Below are positions 33,204 through 43,588 of a stretch of 64,000 bases of DNA, piece after piece. This DNA is from Kitasatospora setae KM-6054. Lineage in GTDB: Bacteria; Actinomycetota; Actinomycetes; Streptomycetales; Streptomycetaceae. The position numbers were made by a program, and so were the translations under genes. Numbering within the stretch: position 1 is the stretch's first letter; each line of letters starts with the position of its first letter. The notes below the pieces were generated by a model. It was given only the letters and a program-made list of their open reading frames with translations. It did no database searches and was not told the DNA's origin. The stretch covers positions 8,149,001 to 8,213,000 of the forward strand of contig NC_016109.1 in the NCBI RefSeq assembly GCF_000269985.1. Reading direction: 5' to 3'.

Positions 33204-33755
33204 TCAGACCCGGTCGAGCGGGCGGTGCGGTTCGGGCGGCAGTGTGACGGTGACGCCGTCGCCGGGGCGGATCTCGCCGCCGGAGCGGACCACGCCCATG
33301 ATCCCGGCCCGGCGGATCAGCGACCCGTCCTCGGCCCGCCGCACCAGCTGCTTGAGCAGGCCGCGCTGGAAGTCGTCGATCTGCGCGCACGGGTTGCGCA
33401 GCCCGGTCACCTCGACCACGGCGTCCTCGCCCAGCCGCAGCAGCGCCCCGACCGGCAGGCCGAGCAGGTCGACGCCGCGGGTGGTCACGTTCTCGCCCAA
33501 GTCGCCGGGTGCGACGGCGAATCCGGCCTCGGCCAGTTCCTCGAACAGCTCCTGGTGCATCAGGTGCACCTGCCGCAGGTTCGGCTGCGTCGGGTCCTGC
33601 GCGACCCGGGAGCGGTGCTGCACCGTCACCCCGGCGTGCGTGTCGCCCTCGACGCCGATGCCCGCCACCAGCCGTATCCCGTCCAGGTTCGGCTTGCTGA
33701 ACGAGTGCCCCTCGCTCCTGCCGACCGCCACCACGCTCCCGGCCACCCGGCCCAC
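33204..33755 (-). CDS. MOSC-domain protein
   Basis: A 183-aa protein containing one MOSC (molybdenum cofactor sulfurase C-terminal) domain. Key parts are GVEGDTHAGVTVQHRSRV, the LGENVTTRGVDLLGLPVG core and LRNPCAQIDDFQRG with the conserved cysteine thought to carry sulfur or bind molybdenum. Members bind molybdopterin and act in N-hydroxylated compound reduction or sulfur transfer. Start uncertain between GTG 33755 and GTG 33746; AGAGGAAGG lies just ahead. Monocistronic, convergent with nothing on its 3' side. Confidence 0.88.
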   Translation of the reverse strand: MGRVAGSVVAVGRSEGHSFSKPNLDGIRLVAGIGVEGDTHAGVTVQHRSRVAQDPTQPNLRQVHLMHQELFEELAEAGFAVAPGDLGENVTTRGVDLLGLPVGALLRLGEDAVVEVTGLRNPCAQIDDFQRGLLKQLVRRAEDGSLIRRAGIMGVVRSGGEIRPGDGVTVTLPPEPHRPLDRV

Positions 33756-33867
33756 CTTCCTCTCACGTCCCGCACATGGATGCTTCGCGCACTCACCCTA
33801 TGCCTGCCCGGCTGCGCGCCCCCGGGCCGGGGCGGCACGGACGCGGCACGGACGCGGCGGGTGCGGG

Positions 33868-34782
33868 CTACCGGAGCAGCCGGGTCCCCGGCGGGAGGGT
33901 GTCGGTGCGGTCGGCCTCCCGGAGGTAGGCGAGCAGGGTGGCGTGGAACGCGGCCGCGGCGTGGGTGAGCGGGAGGTCGCGGCCGTGGGCGAGGGCGATG
34001 GTGCGGCCGAGGCCGGGCGGGGCGAAGGGGGTGGCGGGCAGGCCGGAGCTGGCGGCGACCATGCCGGGGACGACGGCGGGTCCGAGGCCGGCCCGGACGG
34101 CGGCGAGGACGGCGTCCATCTCGCCGCCCTCGACCGCGTACGAGGGTTCGAAGCCGGCCGCCCGGCAGGCGGCCAGGGTGCTCTCCCGGACGTCGTAGCC
34201 CTCGCGGAACATCACCAGGTCCTGGCCGCGCAGATCGGTGATCCGGGCGCGGCGGGGGAGCGGGGTGGCCGAGACGAGGACCAGGTCCTCGTGCAGCAGC
34301 GGGGTGACGTCGAGCGGGGCGGGCGGGGCGGTGGCGGGGGCGATGACCAGCGCGAGGTCCAGCTGCCCGGCCTCCAGGTCGCGGACCAGGTCGCCGGAGC
34401 CGCCCTCGGTGAGCCGCAGGTCGACGCCGGGGTGCCGGGCACGGTACGCCCGCAGCACCTGCGGGACCAGGCTGGCGCAGAGCGAGGGCGGCGCGCCGAA
34501 GCGGACCCGGCCGCGGCGCAGCTGCACGGTCTCGGCGACGGCCCGCCGGGCGCTGTCCGCGTCGGCGAGGATGCGCCGGGCCAGCGGCAGCAGCGCCTCC
34601 CCGGCGTCGGTCAGGGCCGTTCCGGAGCGCGAGCGGTGGAACAGTTCGGCGCCCAGCTCCCGTTCCAGGGCCCGGATCTGCTGGGAGAGCGAGGGCTGCG
34701 AGACGTGGCTGAGTTCGGCGGCCCGGGTGAAGTGCCGGGCGTCGGCGACCGCGACGAAGTAGGCGAGCTGCTGCAACTGCAC
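33868..34782 (-). CDS. LysR-family regulator divergent from sdhCAB
   Basis: A 304-aa LTTR. HTH: LQQLAYFVAVADARHFTRAA and HVSQPSLSQQIRALERELGA. The effector domain (LVPQVLRAYRARHPGVDLRL) has one cysteine at ESTLAACRAAGF. GTG 34782 was chosen since family proteins begin with (M/V)QLQQLAYF and the alternative ATG 34794 would overlap the operator palindrome. It is divergent from sdhC with 78 bp between, so control of the succinate dehydrogenase operon is likely. Confidence 0.88.
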   Translation of the reverse strand: MQLQQLAYFVAVADARHFTRAAELSHVSQPSLSQQIRALERELGAELFHRSRSGTALTDAGEALLPLARRILADADSARRAVAETVQLRRGRVRFGAPPSLCASLVPQVLRAYRARHPGVDLRLTEGGSGDLVRDLEAGQLDLALVIAPATAPPAPLDVTPLLHEDLVLVSATPLPRRARITDLRGQDLVMFREGYDVRESTLAACRAAGFEPSYAVEGGEMDAVLAAVRAGLGPAVVPGMVAASSGLPATPFAPPGLGRTIALAHGRDLPLTHAAAAFHATLLAYLREADRTDTLPPGTRLLR

Positions 34783-34792
34783 ACCAGCCAGC

Positions 34793-34807
34793 ATAGGCAC
34801 TGCCTAT
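34793..34807. promoter_or_regulatory. LTTR operator between lysR and sdhC
   Basis: ATAGGCACTGCCTAT is a perfect 15-bp palindrome around a central C and contains T-N11-A, the LysR-family core. It lies 11 bp upstream of the LysR start and 53 bp before sdhC. Confidence 0.65.
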
Positions 34808-34860
34808 CGTGATCAGCACTTCCATGTCTTGGACAGCGGCGACAGGCCCGGCCTACGGTC

Positions 34861-35598
34861 ATGCTCATGGCTTCTGCTCACCGGACGACCCGGACGACCC
34901 GGACCCCGGCCCCCGGCCGGCCCCCGTCCTCCCTGGCGGCGCTGTGGCGCAGCTCCGTCGGCAAGAAGGCCGTGATGGCGGTCAGCGGGCTGCTGATGCT
35001 GGCGTACCTGGTCGCCCACATGCTCGGCAACCTGAAGGTGTTCTTCGGCCCGGACGACATCAACGGCTACGCGCACTGGCTGCGCACCCTCGGGCAGCCG
35101 CTGCTGCACCACGGCTGGTTCCTCTGGCTGGCCCGGTTCGTCCTGCTGGCGGCGGTGGTCGCGCACGGCACCGCCGCGTACCAGCTCTCCCGGCGCGACC
35201 TGCGGGCCCGGCCGGTGAAGTACGCGCACCGGCGGCGGCAGGCGACGTACGCGACCCGGACGATGCGCTGGGGCGGGGTGATCCTCGGGCTGTTCATCGT
35301 CTGGCACATCCTCGACCTGACCACCCTCACGGTGAACCCGGCGGCCGAGGAGGGGCACCCGTACCAGAACATCGTGGCCTCGTTCTCGACCTGGTACTCG
35401 GGCGCGGTCTACTGCCTGGCGATGCTGGCGCTCGGCCTGCACGTGCGGCACGGCTTCTGGAGCGCCGCGCAGACGCTCGGCGTCAACAACCCGCGCCGCG
35501 ACCGGGCGTTGAAGCTCGGCACGAACGGGCTGGCGCTGCTGCTGACCGCCGGGTTCCTGTCGGTGCCGGTCGCCGTGATGACCGGACTGGTCCGGTGA
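34861..35598 (+). CDS. sdhC: Succinate dehydrogenase cytochrome b subunit
   Basis: A 245-aa integral membrane subunit of the b558 (diheme, trimeric) type. Five membrane helices are visible, from KKAVMAVSGLLMLAYLVAHM through GLALLLTAGFLSVPVAVM. Haem-ligand histidines are likely in AYLVAHMLGN, PLLHHGWF, VVAHGTAAYQ and IVWHILDL. It anchors SdhA/SdhB and passes electrons to menaquinone. ATG 34861 or 34867 both possible; no strong ribosome site. First gene of sdhCAB. Confidence 0.92.
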   Translation: MLMASAHRTTRTTRTPAPGRPPSSLAALWRSSVGKKAVMAVSGLLMLAYLVAHMLGNLKVFFGPDDINGYAHWLRTLGQPLLHHGWFLWLARFVLLAAVVAHGTAAYQLSRRDLRARPVKYAHRRRQATYATRTMRWGGVILGLFIVWHILDLTTLTVNPAAEEGHPYQNIVASFSTWYSGAVYCLAMLALGLHVRHGFWSAAQTLGVNNPRRDRALKLGTNGLALLLTAGFLSVPVAVMTGLVR

Positions 35599-35674
35599 GC
35601 CCGATGACCCGCCCGCCTGTCACCACGCCCGCGACCACACCCGCAACCACATCCGCGACGGCCGGAGGCGCCCG

Positions 35675-37617
<1,943 letters not shown>

Positions 37618-37621
<4 letters not shown>

Positions 37622-38346
37622 ACCTCACCCTGCGCATCTGGCGCCAGCAAGGCCCGGACACCCCGGGCGAGATGACCGAGTACCGGGTCTCCGGCATCAG
37701 CGAGGACATGTCCTTCCTGGAGATGCTCGACACCCTCAACGAGGAGCTGATCCTGCGCGGCGAGCGCCCGGTCGCCTTCGACCACGACTGCCGCGAAGGC
37801 ATCTGCGGCGCCTGCGGCATGGTCATCAACGGCCAGGCCCACGGCCCCGAACGCACCACCACCTGCCAACTGCACATGCGGCACTTCACCGACGGCGACA
37901 CCATCGACGTCGAACCCTGGCGGGCCGGCGCCTTCCCCGTCGTCCGCGACCTGATGGTCGACCGCTCCGCGCTCGACCGGATCATCGGCTCCGGCGGTTA
38001 CGTCACCGCCCCCACCGGCTCCGCCCCCGAGGCGCACGCCACCCCCGTCCCCAAGGAGGCCGCCGACCTGGCCTTCGAGCACGCCGAGTGCATCGGCTGC
38101 GGAGCCTGCGTCGCCGCCTGCCCGAACGGCTCCGCGATGCTGTTCACCGCCGCCAAGGTCGTCCACCTCAACGTCCTCCCGCAGGGCGCGCCGGAACGCG
38201 CCTCCCGGGTACGGAACATGGTCGGCGCGATGGACGACGAGGGCTTCGGCGGCTGCACCAACACCGGCGAGTGCGCCACCGCCTGCCCCAAGGGCATCCC
38301 GCTGACCGGGATCGCCCGCCTCAACCGCGAGTTCCTGCGCAGCTGA
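37618..38346 (+). CDS. sdhB: Succinate dehydrogenase iron-sulfur subunit
   Basis: A 242-aa electron-transfer subunit with three cluster motifs: [2Fe-2S] in CREGICGACGMVINGQAHGP with a later cysteine, and the C-terminal ferredoxin-like CIGCGACVAACPNGS plus CTNTGECATACPKGIPL ligands for the 4Fe-4S and 3Fe-4S centres. It starts at GTG 37618 overlapping the SdhA stop. Completes a second-type (C-A-B order) Sdh complex for the respiratory chain. The stop codon lies within a pentanucleotide repeat (AGCTG)4 at 38341-38360. Confidence 0.97.
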
Positions 38347-38388
38347 GCTGAGCTGAGCTGAAAGGGGCGTGGCGGGGCGCCGCGGGTG

Positions 38389-38727
38389 TCACTCGCCGAC
38401 CAGCCGTCCCTCGTACGCTTCCGGGGCGCCCGCCAGGTGCTCCGGAAGCCGCGCCAGCACGTCCTTCAGGACGGCCGTCCCGTGGTGCAGCGCCAGCTCC
38501 GCCCGGCTCGCCCACAGCTCGTACAGGAAGAACCGGCCGTCCTCCTGCTCCTGCAGCCGGTACACCAGGCTGCCCCGGTGCGAGCGCGAGGGCTCCACCA
38601 ACGAGGCGAGCAGCTCCCGGAGTTGCTCGCGGTGGCCGTCCTTCGGGGTGAGGAAGCCGTAGAGCGCCACCGGCTCGTCGGAGCCGGCTCCGTCCGTGTT
38701 CTGGTTCGTGTTCTGGTTCGTCGTCAT
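38389..38727 (-). CDS. Antibiotic biosynthesis monooxygenase (ABM) family protein
   Basis: A 112-aa small dimeric alpha/beta-barrel protein (ABM/putative quinol monooxygenase). Typical: VALYGFLTPKDGHREQLREL, SHRGSLVYRLQEQEDGRFFL, YELWASRAELALHHGTAVLKD. ATG 38727 starts exactly where transcription is predicted to begin from a MerR-type promoter, so the mRNA is probably leaderless; the ~15-residue Thr/Asn-rich start (TTNQNTNQNTDG) is encoded by a short DNA repeat. Likely acts on quinones or is a sensor-linked detoxification enzyme. Divergent MerR is the probable activator. Confidence 0.85.
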   Translation of the reverse strand: MTTNQNTNQNTDGAGSDEPVALYGFLTPKDGHREQLRELLASLVEPSRSHRGSLVYRLQEQEDGRFFLYELWASRAELALHHGTAVLKDVLARLPEHLAGAPEAYEGRLVGE

Positions 38728-38734
38728 GTCGGCA

Positions 38735-38766
38735 ACCGTAGGATGTGACACCGGTGTGAGGTTCAA
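38735..38766 (-). promoter_or_regulatory. MerR-type promoter for the ABM gene
   Basis: On the minus strand: -35 TTGAAC (38766-38761), 20-bp spacer holding the palindrome ACACCGGTGT, -10 TACGGT (38740-38735). An over-long spacer with a dyad in it is the hallmark of MerR-activated promoters. Predicted start falls at the ATG (38727). Confidence 0.65.
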
Positions 38767-38791
38767 GTCGCGACGGTGTGGGGTGGGTCAC

Positions 38792-39139
38792 ATGATGCGG
38801 ATCGGCGAGCTGTCCCGGGCCACCGGTGTCCCGGTCCGGCTGCTGCGCTACTACGAGCAGCAGGAGTTGCTCTCCGCGCACCGCACCCCGGGCGGCCACC
38901 GCGAGTACGCCGCCGACGCGCCCGTCCAGGTCGGCCGGATCCGGGCGCTGCTCGCCGCCGGGCTCACCAGCCGCACCATCCGCGAACTGATGCCCTGCTA
39001 CGAGGACGGCGAACTGCACCCCTGCGTCCGCGACCGGCTGGATGCCCAACTCGCCGAACTGAACGCCCGGATCGGCGAACTCGCCACCGCCCGGGACGCC
39101 CTCGCCGACCTCACCGCCCGGATCCCGCAACCTGCCTGA
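38792..39139 (+). CDS. MerR-family transcriptional regulator
   Basis: A 115-aa protein starting ATG-ATG at 38792/38795. The winged helix RIGELSRATGVPVRLLRYYE then AHRTPGGHREYAADAP is classical, followed by a coiled-coil dimerisation helix (DAQLAELNARIGELATARDA). Cysteines occur at LMPCYEDGELHPCVRDRL, which could sense thiol-reactive compounds, though no C-terminal effector domain is present. It is divergent from the ABM gene and most likely twists the 20-bp spacer promoter to activate it. Confidence 0.9.
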   Translation: MMRIGELSRATGVPVRLLRYYEQQELLSAHRTPGGHREYAADAPVQVGRIRALLAAGLTSRTIRELMPCYEDGELHPCVRDRLDAQLAELNARIGELATARDALADLTARIPQPA

Positions 39140-39146
39140 CGCTCCG

Positions 39147-40145
39147 TCAGATGTCGCGCGGGGCCTGGAGCGGGCGCGGCCCCGGGCCCTTGACGATCCG
39201 GATGGTCGGCGCGGTCTCCACGTGCTGCACCCCGCGCAGCGCCGCCACCCGGGTGGTCAGGTAGCCGTACAGCTCCCGGGCGCCACGGGTGATCACCACC
39301 GCGTGCAGGTTGCTCGGCCCGGTGGTCGCGCAGGCGTACGCCACCTCCGGATGCTCGGCCAACGCCGCCCCGGCGGCGGCGAGTTCGGACGGCACCACGT
39401 TCAGCCACAGCCAGGTGTGGGTGCGCAGCCCGAAGATCCGCCAGTCCACGTCCAGGTCGAAGTACAGCGCGCCGGAGCCGGCCAGCTCGTCCAGCCGGCG
39501 GCGCACGGTCGTCTCCGACTTCCCGCAGGCGGCGGCCAGTTCGGCCAGCGGGGCCCGCCCGTCCACCGCCAGCACGGCCAGCAGCCGGAGGTCCGTCCGG
39601 TCCAACTGCACGGCCGGGCCGCCCGGTTCGGCCGGTCGCGGACCCGCCTCGGTCAGCGCCGCGACCTGCCCGGCGGTCAGTGCACCGGACTTGACCGCCA
39701 GGCTCTGCGCGCCGCCGAAGAAGGTGTGCAGCACGCAGTGCGCGGTCACGCTCGACACACTGGGCGTGCGCGGCAGGTGCTGCAGCAGCAGCGAGTGGTC
39801 CGAACGGTCCGGCGGGGTCCGGGTCGAGCAGGCGATCTCGGTGCCGCCCGAGTTCAGCGACACCCACACGGTGTCCTCCCGGCGGGCCAGTGCCGCCGCC
39901 ACCGCCCCCGCCGAATCCGGCGTGCAGCGCACCCGCAACTGCCAGCGCGCCTCGCCCAGCCGCTCCGGATCGGACAGCCCCAGCACCCGGACCAGCCCCG
40001 CCCCGCGCAGCCGCCCGTACCGCCGCGCCACCGTCTGGTCGGACACCCCCAGCACCGCCGCCAGCCGGCTGAACGCCGCCCGCGGCGCCAACTGCAGGGC
40101 GTGCACCAGTTGCCGATCGAGCGCGTCGTACGTGTCGGATCCCAC
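39147..40145 (-). CDS. Double-domain Lrp/AsnC-family regulator
   Basis: A 332-aa protein with two Lrp-like units in tandem: HTH 1 near residues 5-55 (LDRQLVHALQLAPRAAFSRL, then VSDQTVARRYGRLRGAGLVR), HTH 2 near 175-225 (DLRLLAVLAVDGRAPLAELA, then KSETTVRRRLDELAGSGALY), with RAM-like effector segments after each. This is twice the length of a normal Lrp. GTG 40145 is used. Divergent from an MFS exporter, with CACCGC-N10-GCGGTG at 40143-40164 overlapping its start, so repression or activation of the pump is likely. Confidence 0.85.
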   Translation of the reverse strand: MGSDTYDALDRQLVHALQLAPRAAFSRLAAVLGVSDQTVARRYGRLRGAGLVRVLGLSDPERLGEARWQLRVRCTPDSAGAVAAALARREDTVWVSLNSGGTEIACSTRTPPDRSDHSLLLQHLPRTPSVSSVTAHCVLHTFFGGAQSLAVKSGALTAGQVAALTEAGPRPAEPGGPAVQLDRTDLRLLAVLAVDGRAPLAELAAACGKSETTVRRRLDELAGSGALYFDLDVDWRIFGLRTHTWLWLNVVPSELAAAGAALAEHPEVAYACATTGPSNLHAVVITRGARELYGYLTTRVAALRGVQHVETAPTIRIVKGPGPRPLQAPRDI

Positions 40146-40164
40146 CGCACCAGCGTACGCGGTG
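40143..40164. promoter_or_regulatory. Inverted repeat at lrp start
   Basis: CACCGC and GCGGTG, 6-bp arms separated by 10 bp, overlapping the regulator's GTG codon; candidate autoregulatory operator. Weak evidence. Confidence 0.3.
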
Positions 40165-40326
40165 TCGGAAAGCGACGCCGAAAGCCGATCGAGTAGGGAG
40201 AAGTGCCGCCGACGGCGGACAGTGCGGAGGAACGAACGCCCTCGCGGCCGACATCCCGCGGCCGACGCCCCGCAGTCGCCGACCCCGCGGTCGACGACCC
40301 CTCCGTCCCGGAAGGACGACCCTCCC

Positions 40327-41811
40327 GTGCGCAAGTGGATCCCCCTGACGGCGGTCAGCGCCGGCGCCTTCATGCTGCTGGTCGACGCCAGCATCGTGAA
40401 CGCCGCGCTGCCGAAGATGGCCGCCGACCTCGACTCCACCTTCACCGCCCTGCAGTGGGTGATCGACGTCTACACCCTCACCCTCGCCGCCCTGCTGATG
40501 GCCTTCGGCTCGCTCGGCGACCGCCTCGGCCACCGCCGCCTCTACCTGGCCGGCCTCGCCGTCTTCGGCCTCGCCTCGCTCGGCTGCGCGCTCGCCCCCG
40601 ACGCCGTCACCCTGATCGTCGCCCGCGCGGTCCAGGGCACCGGCGGCGCCGCCATGATGACCTCCACCACCGCCCTGCTGAACGCCGCCTACCAGGGCCC
40701 CGACCGGGCCACCGCGTTCGGCCTCTGGGGCGCGGTCAACGGCGCCGCGGCGGCCGCCGGGCCGCTGCTCGGCGGGCTGCTCACCCAGCAGTTCGGCTGG
40801 CGCTCGATCTTCCTGGTCAACCTGCCGATCGCCGCCCTGGCCGCCCGGCTGACCGTCCGCCACCTCACCGCCGACCGGCCCCGCCCGGCCGCCCGCCCGG
40901 AAGGGGCAGGGGCAGTGGCAGGGACGGCCGGGCGCTTCGACCTCCCCGGCGCCGCCGCCTTCACGCTGTTCGCCGCCGCCCTCACCCACGGCCTGATCGA
41001 GAGCGGCGAACGCGGCTGGAGCGACGCCCGGGTGCTCATCCCGCTGGCCGTCGCCGCGCTCGCCCTCGCCGCCTTCACCGCCGTCGAACTCCGCACCGCC
41101 CGCCCGCTGCTGGACCTGCGCCTGCTGCGCACCCCGGCCTTCGCCGGCCTCGCCGCCGCCGGACTGCTGCTCACCGCCGCCGCCTTCGCCGAACTCACCT
41201 ACACCGGCCTCTGGCTCCAACAGGTCCTCCGGCTCGGCCCGTTGACCGCCGGCCTGGCACTCAGCCCGCTGGCCGCCGCCGCGTTCCTCACCGCCCCGGC
41301 CGGCACCCGCCTGCTGCGCGGCAGGCCCCCGGTGCTGCCGATCACCCTCGGCCTGACCCTGATCGGCGCCGGCTCCCTGCTGCTCACCCTGGTCTCGCCC
41401 GCCGGCGGCTGGACCGCCCTGCTGCCCGGCCAGCTGCTGGCCGGCGTCGGCGTCGGCCTGGCCACCCCGCCGATGATGTCCGCCGCCCTCGCGGCCGTCC
41501 CGCGCGAACGCGCCGGCATGGCCTCCGGCGCCTTCAACACCGCCCGCCAACTCGGCCTCACCCTGGGCATCGCCGTCCTCGGCACGGTCTTCCAGAACAC
41601 CCTGCGCGACCGCCCCGGCACCGACCCCCGGCACGCCTACGCCACCGCCCTCGACCACGTCTACCTGACCGCCGCGGCCGCCGCCCTGCTCGCCGCCGCC
41701 CTGACCGCCCTGCTGGTCCGCCGTCCGACCCCCGCCCCGGCGTCCGGAGCGGGGCCGACCGCCGCCGGCCCGACCGCCGACGCGCCCGTATCGGCCGGTA
41801 CGACAGGCTGA
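40327..41811 (+). CDS. MFS drug exporter, DHA2 (14-TM) family
   Basis: A 494-aa transporter of the EmrB/QacA type. Motif D1 appears as DASIVNAALPKMAADL, motif A as LMAFGSLGDRLGHRRLYLAG, and motif C-like GWRSIFLVNLPIAALA; fourteen membrane segments can be counted. GTG 40327 lies about 10 bp after GGAAGGA. Proton-driven export of lipophilic compounds is expected. Probably controlled by the divergent Lrp-type regulator. Confidence 0.92.
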   Translation: MRKWIPLTAVSAGAFMLLVDASIVNAALPKMAADLDSTFTALQWVIDVYTLTLAALLMAFGSLGDRLGHRRLYLAGLAVFGLASLGCALAPDAVTLIVARAVQGTGGAAMMTSTTALLNAAYQGPDRATAFGLWGAVNGAAAAAGPLLGGLLTQQFGWRSIFLVNLPIAALAARLTVRHLTADRPRPAARPEGAGAVAGTAGRFDLPGAAAFTLFAAALTHGLIESGERGWSDARVLIPLAVAALALAAFTAVELRTARPLLDLRLLRTPAFAGLAAAGLLLTAAAFAELTYTGLWLQQVLRLGPLTAGLALSPLAAAAFLTAPAGTRLLRGRPPVLPITLGLTLIGAGSLLLTLVSPAGGWTALLPGQLLAGVGVGLATPPMMSAALAAVPRERAGMASGAFNTARQLGLTLGIAVLGTVFQNTLRDRPGTDPRHAYATALDHVYLTAAAAALLAAALTALLVRRPTPAPASGAGPTAAGPTADAPVSAGTTG

Positions 41812-42098
41812 TCGGCGGCCCGGAAAGCCCGGCCCGGGCCGTCCGCCCGAGCCTCCCGGACGGAGCAGTCGGAGCGGGCGATCGGGTGACCGCCGGACCC
41901 CGGCCGTGCCCCGGCGGCTCCCCGGGCGGTTCTCGGTGCCAAGTACGGGCGCGGAGGGGCGTCCGTCGTGGCCATCGAGGAGACGTCCGGGTGCCGTTGT
42001 CGCTGTCGCCGTCCTGTCCGCTCTCGGCACCGCCGGCACCGCCGGCACCGCCGGCACCGCCACGGCTGCGCCTGCCGTTCGAGACGCCGCCGTCACCG
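41812..42098. other. Remnant region after the exporter
   Basis: No intact gene. In one frame (from about GTG 41936) a plausible signal peptide is readable (SRRRPGAVVAVAVLSALG, then ATAAP), but it runs into the P450 remnant out of frame. GGCACCGCC is repeated four times at 42026-42061. Probably the scar of a deletion. Confidence 0.4.
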
Positions 42099-42305
42099 GC
42101 CGACGCTCTCGACCCAGGCCGCACCGACGCTCTCGACCACGGCCGGCACTTCCGGCTCGGCTCCCACCTCGTCCGGGCCGAACTCACCACCGGCGCGGGC
42201 CTGCTGCTCGACGCCTTCCCCCGGCTGCGCCCCGCGCCCGCCTTCGACCCCACCCGCACCGGCTTCGTCAAGCGCAGCCCCGCCCGCCTGGACGTCCTGC
42301 TGTGA
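42099..42305 (+). pseudogene. Cytochrome P450 C-terminal remnant, haem cysteine lost
   Basis: The last ~68 codons read like the end of a bacterial P450: LDPGRTD (FDPxR-type), the haem loop DHGRHFRLGSHLVRAEL, and FDPTRTGFVKRSPARLDVLL. In functional P450s the loop is FGxGxHxCxG; here the axial cysteine is arginine (CGG at 42153-42155) and the first 300+ residues are gone. GACGCTCTCGACC is locally duplicated before the loop. The TGA at 42303-42305 overlaps the GTG of the acyltransferase, so an old operon is preserved. Confidence 0.75.
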
Positions 42306-43588
42306 CCACACCCGCACCCGCACCCGCCGTCGAGACCTCCGCCCCGGCCGCCCCGGCCGTCCCCGACGCCCCCGCCGTCTTCGCCGGCCGGATCCCCGGC
42401 CCCAACCCGCTCGACCGGGCGCTGCTCGCCCACGACGGCCCGCAGCAGCCCGTGGTCACCCTCGTGCTGGACTTCCCCGGCCCGGCCCCCGAACCGGCCG
42501 CCCTGCGCCGCCGCCTCGCCGAACGCGCGCCCGGACTGCCCGCCTTCCACGCCACGCCCGACCCCGGCGCCCGCCTGCGGCCCGGCCGCGCCCCCGACGC
42601 CGCCGCGCTCGACGCGGAGACCGACCGGATCTCCCGGCTCCCGTTCGACCTCGGCACCGAACCGCCGCCCTGGGACCTGCACCTGATCACCGGCCCCGAC
42701 ACGTTCCGGATCTGCCTGCGCACCCACCACGGCTTCCTCGACGGGGTCGGCGCCACCCACGCCGCCGCCGCGCTGCTCGCCGACACGCCCGCCGAGGGCG
42801 CCCGCCTGCACCCGTCCGTGCCGCCCACCCTCCGGGCCGCCGCCCGCACCCTGTACGAGCTGGCCCGCACCCTGGCCGGCCCGCGCGCCTGGACGCCGCC
42901 GCCCGCCCCGGACTCCGACCCCGGCCCCGGCCTCGGCAGCGCCCGGCAGACCGCCGGCCGGGACGTCCCGCTCCCGGTGCTGCGCCGGATCGCCGACGCC
43001 CACGGCGCCACCGTCCACCAGGTCGCGCTGGCCGCGCTCGGCACCGTCCTCGCCGACCTGCGCCGCGAACACCACTCCGACGACGCCCGGCGCCCCGCCG
43101 TGGCCAGTGTCGTCATGTCGACCCGTACCCCCGCCGAACGGCACCTGCCCGGCAACCGGCTCGGTGTCCACCGCCTGCGCCTCCCGCAGCGCGCCGACAC
43201 CCTGGACGCGGCCCTCGCCGCGGTCGTCCGCCGCACCGCCGCCGCCCGCTCCCGGCGCCGGCGCGACGCGCTGCGCGCCCTGCTCGCCCCCCGGGTCGCC
43301 CCGGGACTCGGCGTCCGGCTGTACGCGGCCGCGCTGCGCGCCGACGCGAGCCCGCTGGTGGTCAGCAGCGTCACCCTGCCCGACGGCCTCACCGCCTTCG
43401 GCGCGCCGCTGCGCGGGGCCGGGCTGCTGGTGCACGCCTTCGAGGGCTTCCCCGCCTACGTCTCCTTCACCCGGGCCGCCGGCCTGGTCCGCTGCCACGC
43501 CGCCGCCGACCCCGGCCGCGGCGCCCTGCTCCGGGTGCCGGACCGCTGGGCCGCGCTGCTGCTGGCCCACGACGGCGGCGCTTCCTAG
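42302..43588 (+). CDS. WS/DGAT- or condensation-like acyltransferase
   Basis: A 428-aa protein with a CoA-dependent acyltransferase fold. The catalytic HHxxxDG motif is THHGFLDGVGATHA (about residue 143), and AVASVVMSTRTPAERHLPGNRLG corresponds to the second conserved block of wax ester synthase/diacylglycerol acyltransferases. The N-terminal PNPLDRALLAHDGPQQP is also WS/DGAT-like. GTG 42302 overlaps the P450 remnant stop. Predicted to esterify an alcohol with an acyl group. Its stop codon TAG uses the first two bases of the adjoining MITE inverted repeat, so its C-terminus may be shortened or altered. Confidence 0.75.
   Translation: MTTPAPAPAVETSAPAAPAVPDAPAVFAGRIPGPNPLDRALLAHDGPQQPVVTLVLDFPGPAPEPAALRRRLAERAPGLPAFHATPDPGARLRPGRAPDAAALDAETDRISRLPFDLGTEPPPWDLHLITGPDTFRICLRTHHGFLDGVGATHAAAALLADTPAEGARLHPSVPPTLRAAARTLYELARTLAGPRAWTPPPAPDSDPGPGLGSARQTAGRDVPLPVLRRIADAHGATVHQVALAALGTVLADLRREHHSDDARRPAVASVVMSTRTPAERHLPGNRLGVHRLRLPQRADTLDAALAAVVRRTAAARSRRRRDALRALLAPRVAPGLGVRLYAAALRADASPLVVSSVTLPDGLTAFGAPLRGAGLLVHAFEGFPAYVSFTRAAGLVRCHAAADPGRGALLRVPDRWAALLLAHDGGAS

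Noticed and set aside
34793..34807. OxyR site (ATAG-N7-CTAT)
   Set aside because: The tetranucleotide spacing matches, but the adjacent LysR lacks the OxyR cysteine pair; kept as a general LTTR site only.
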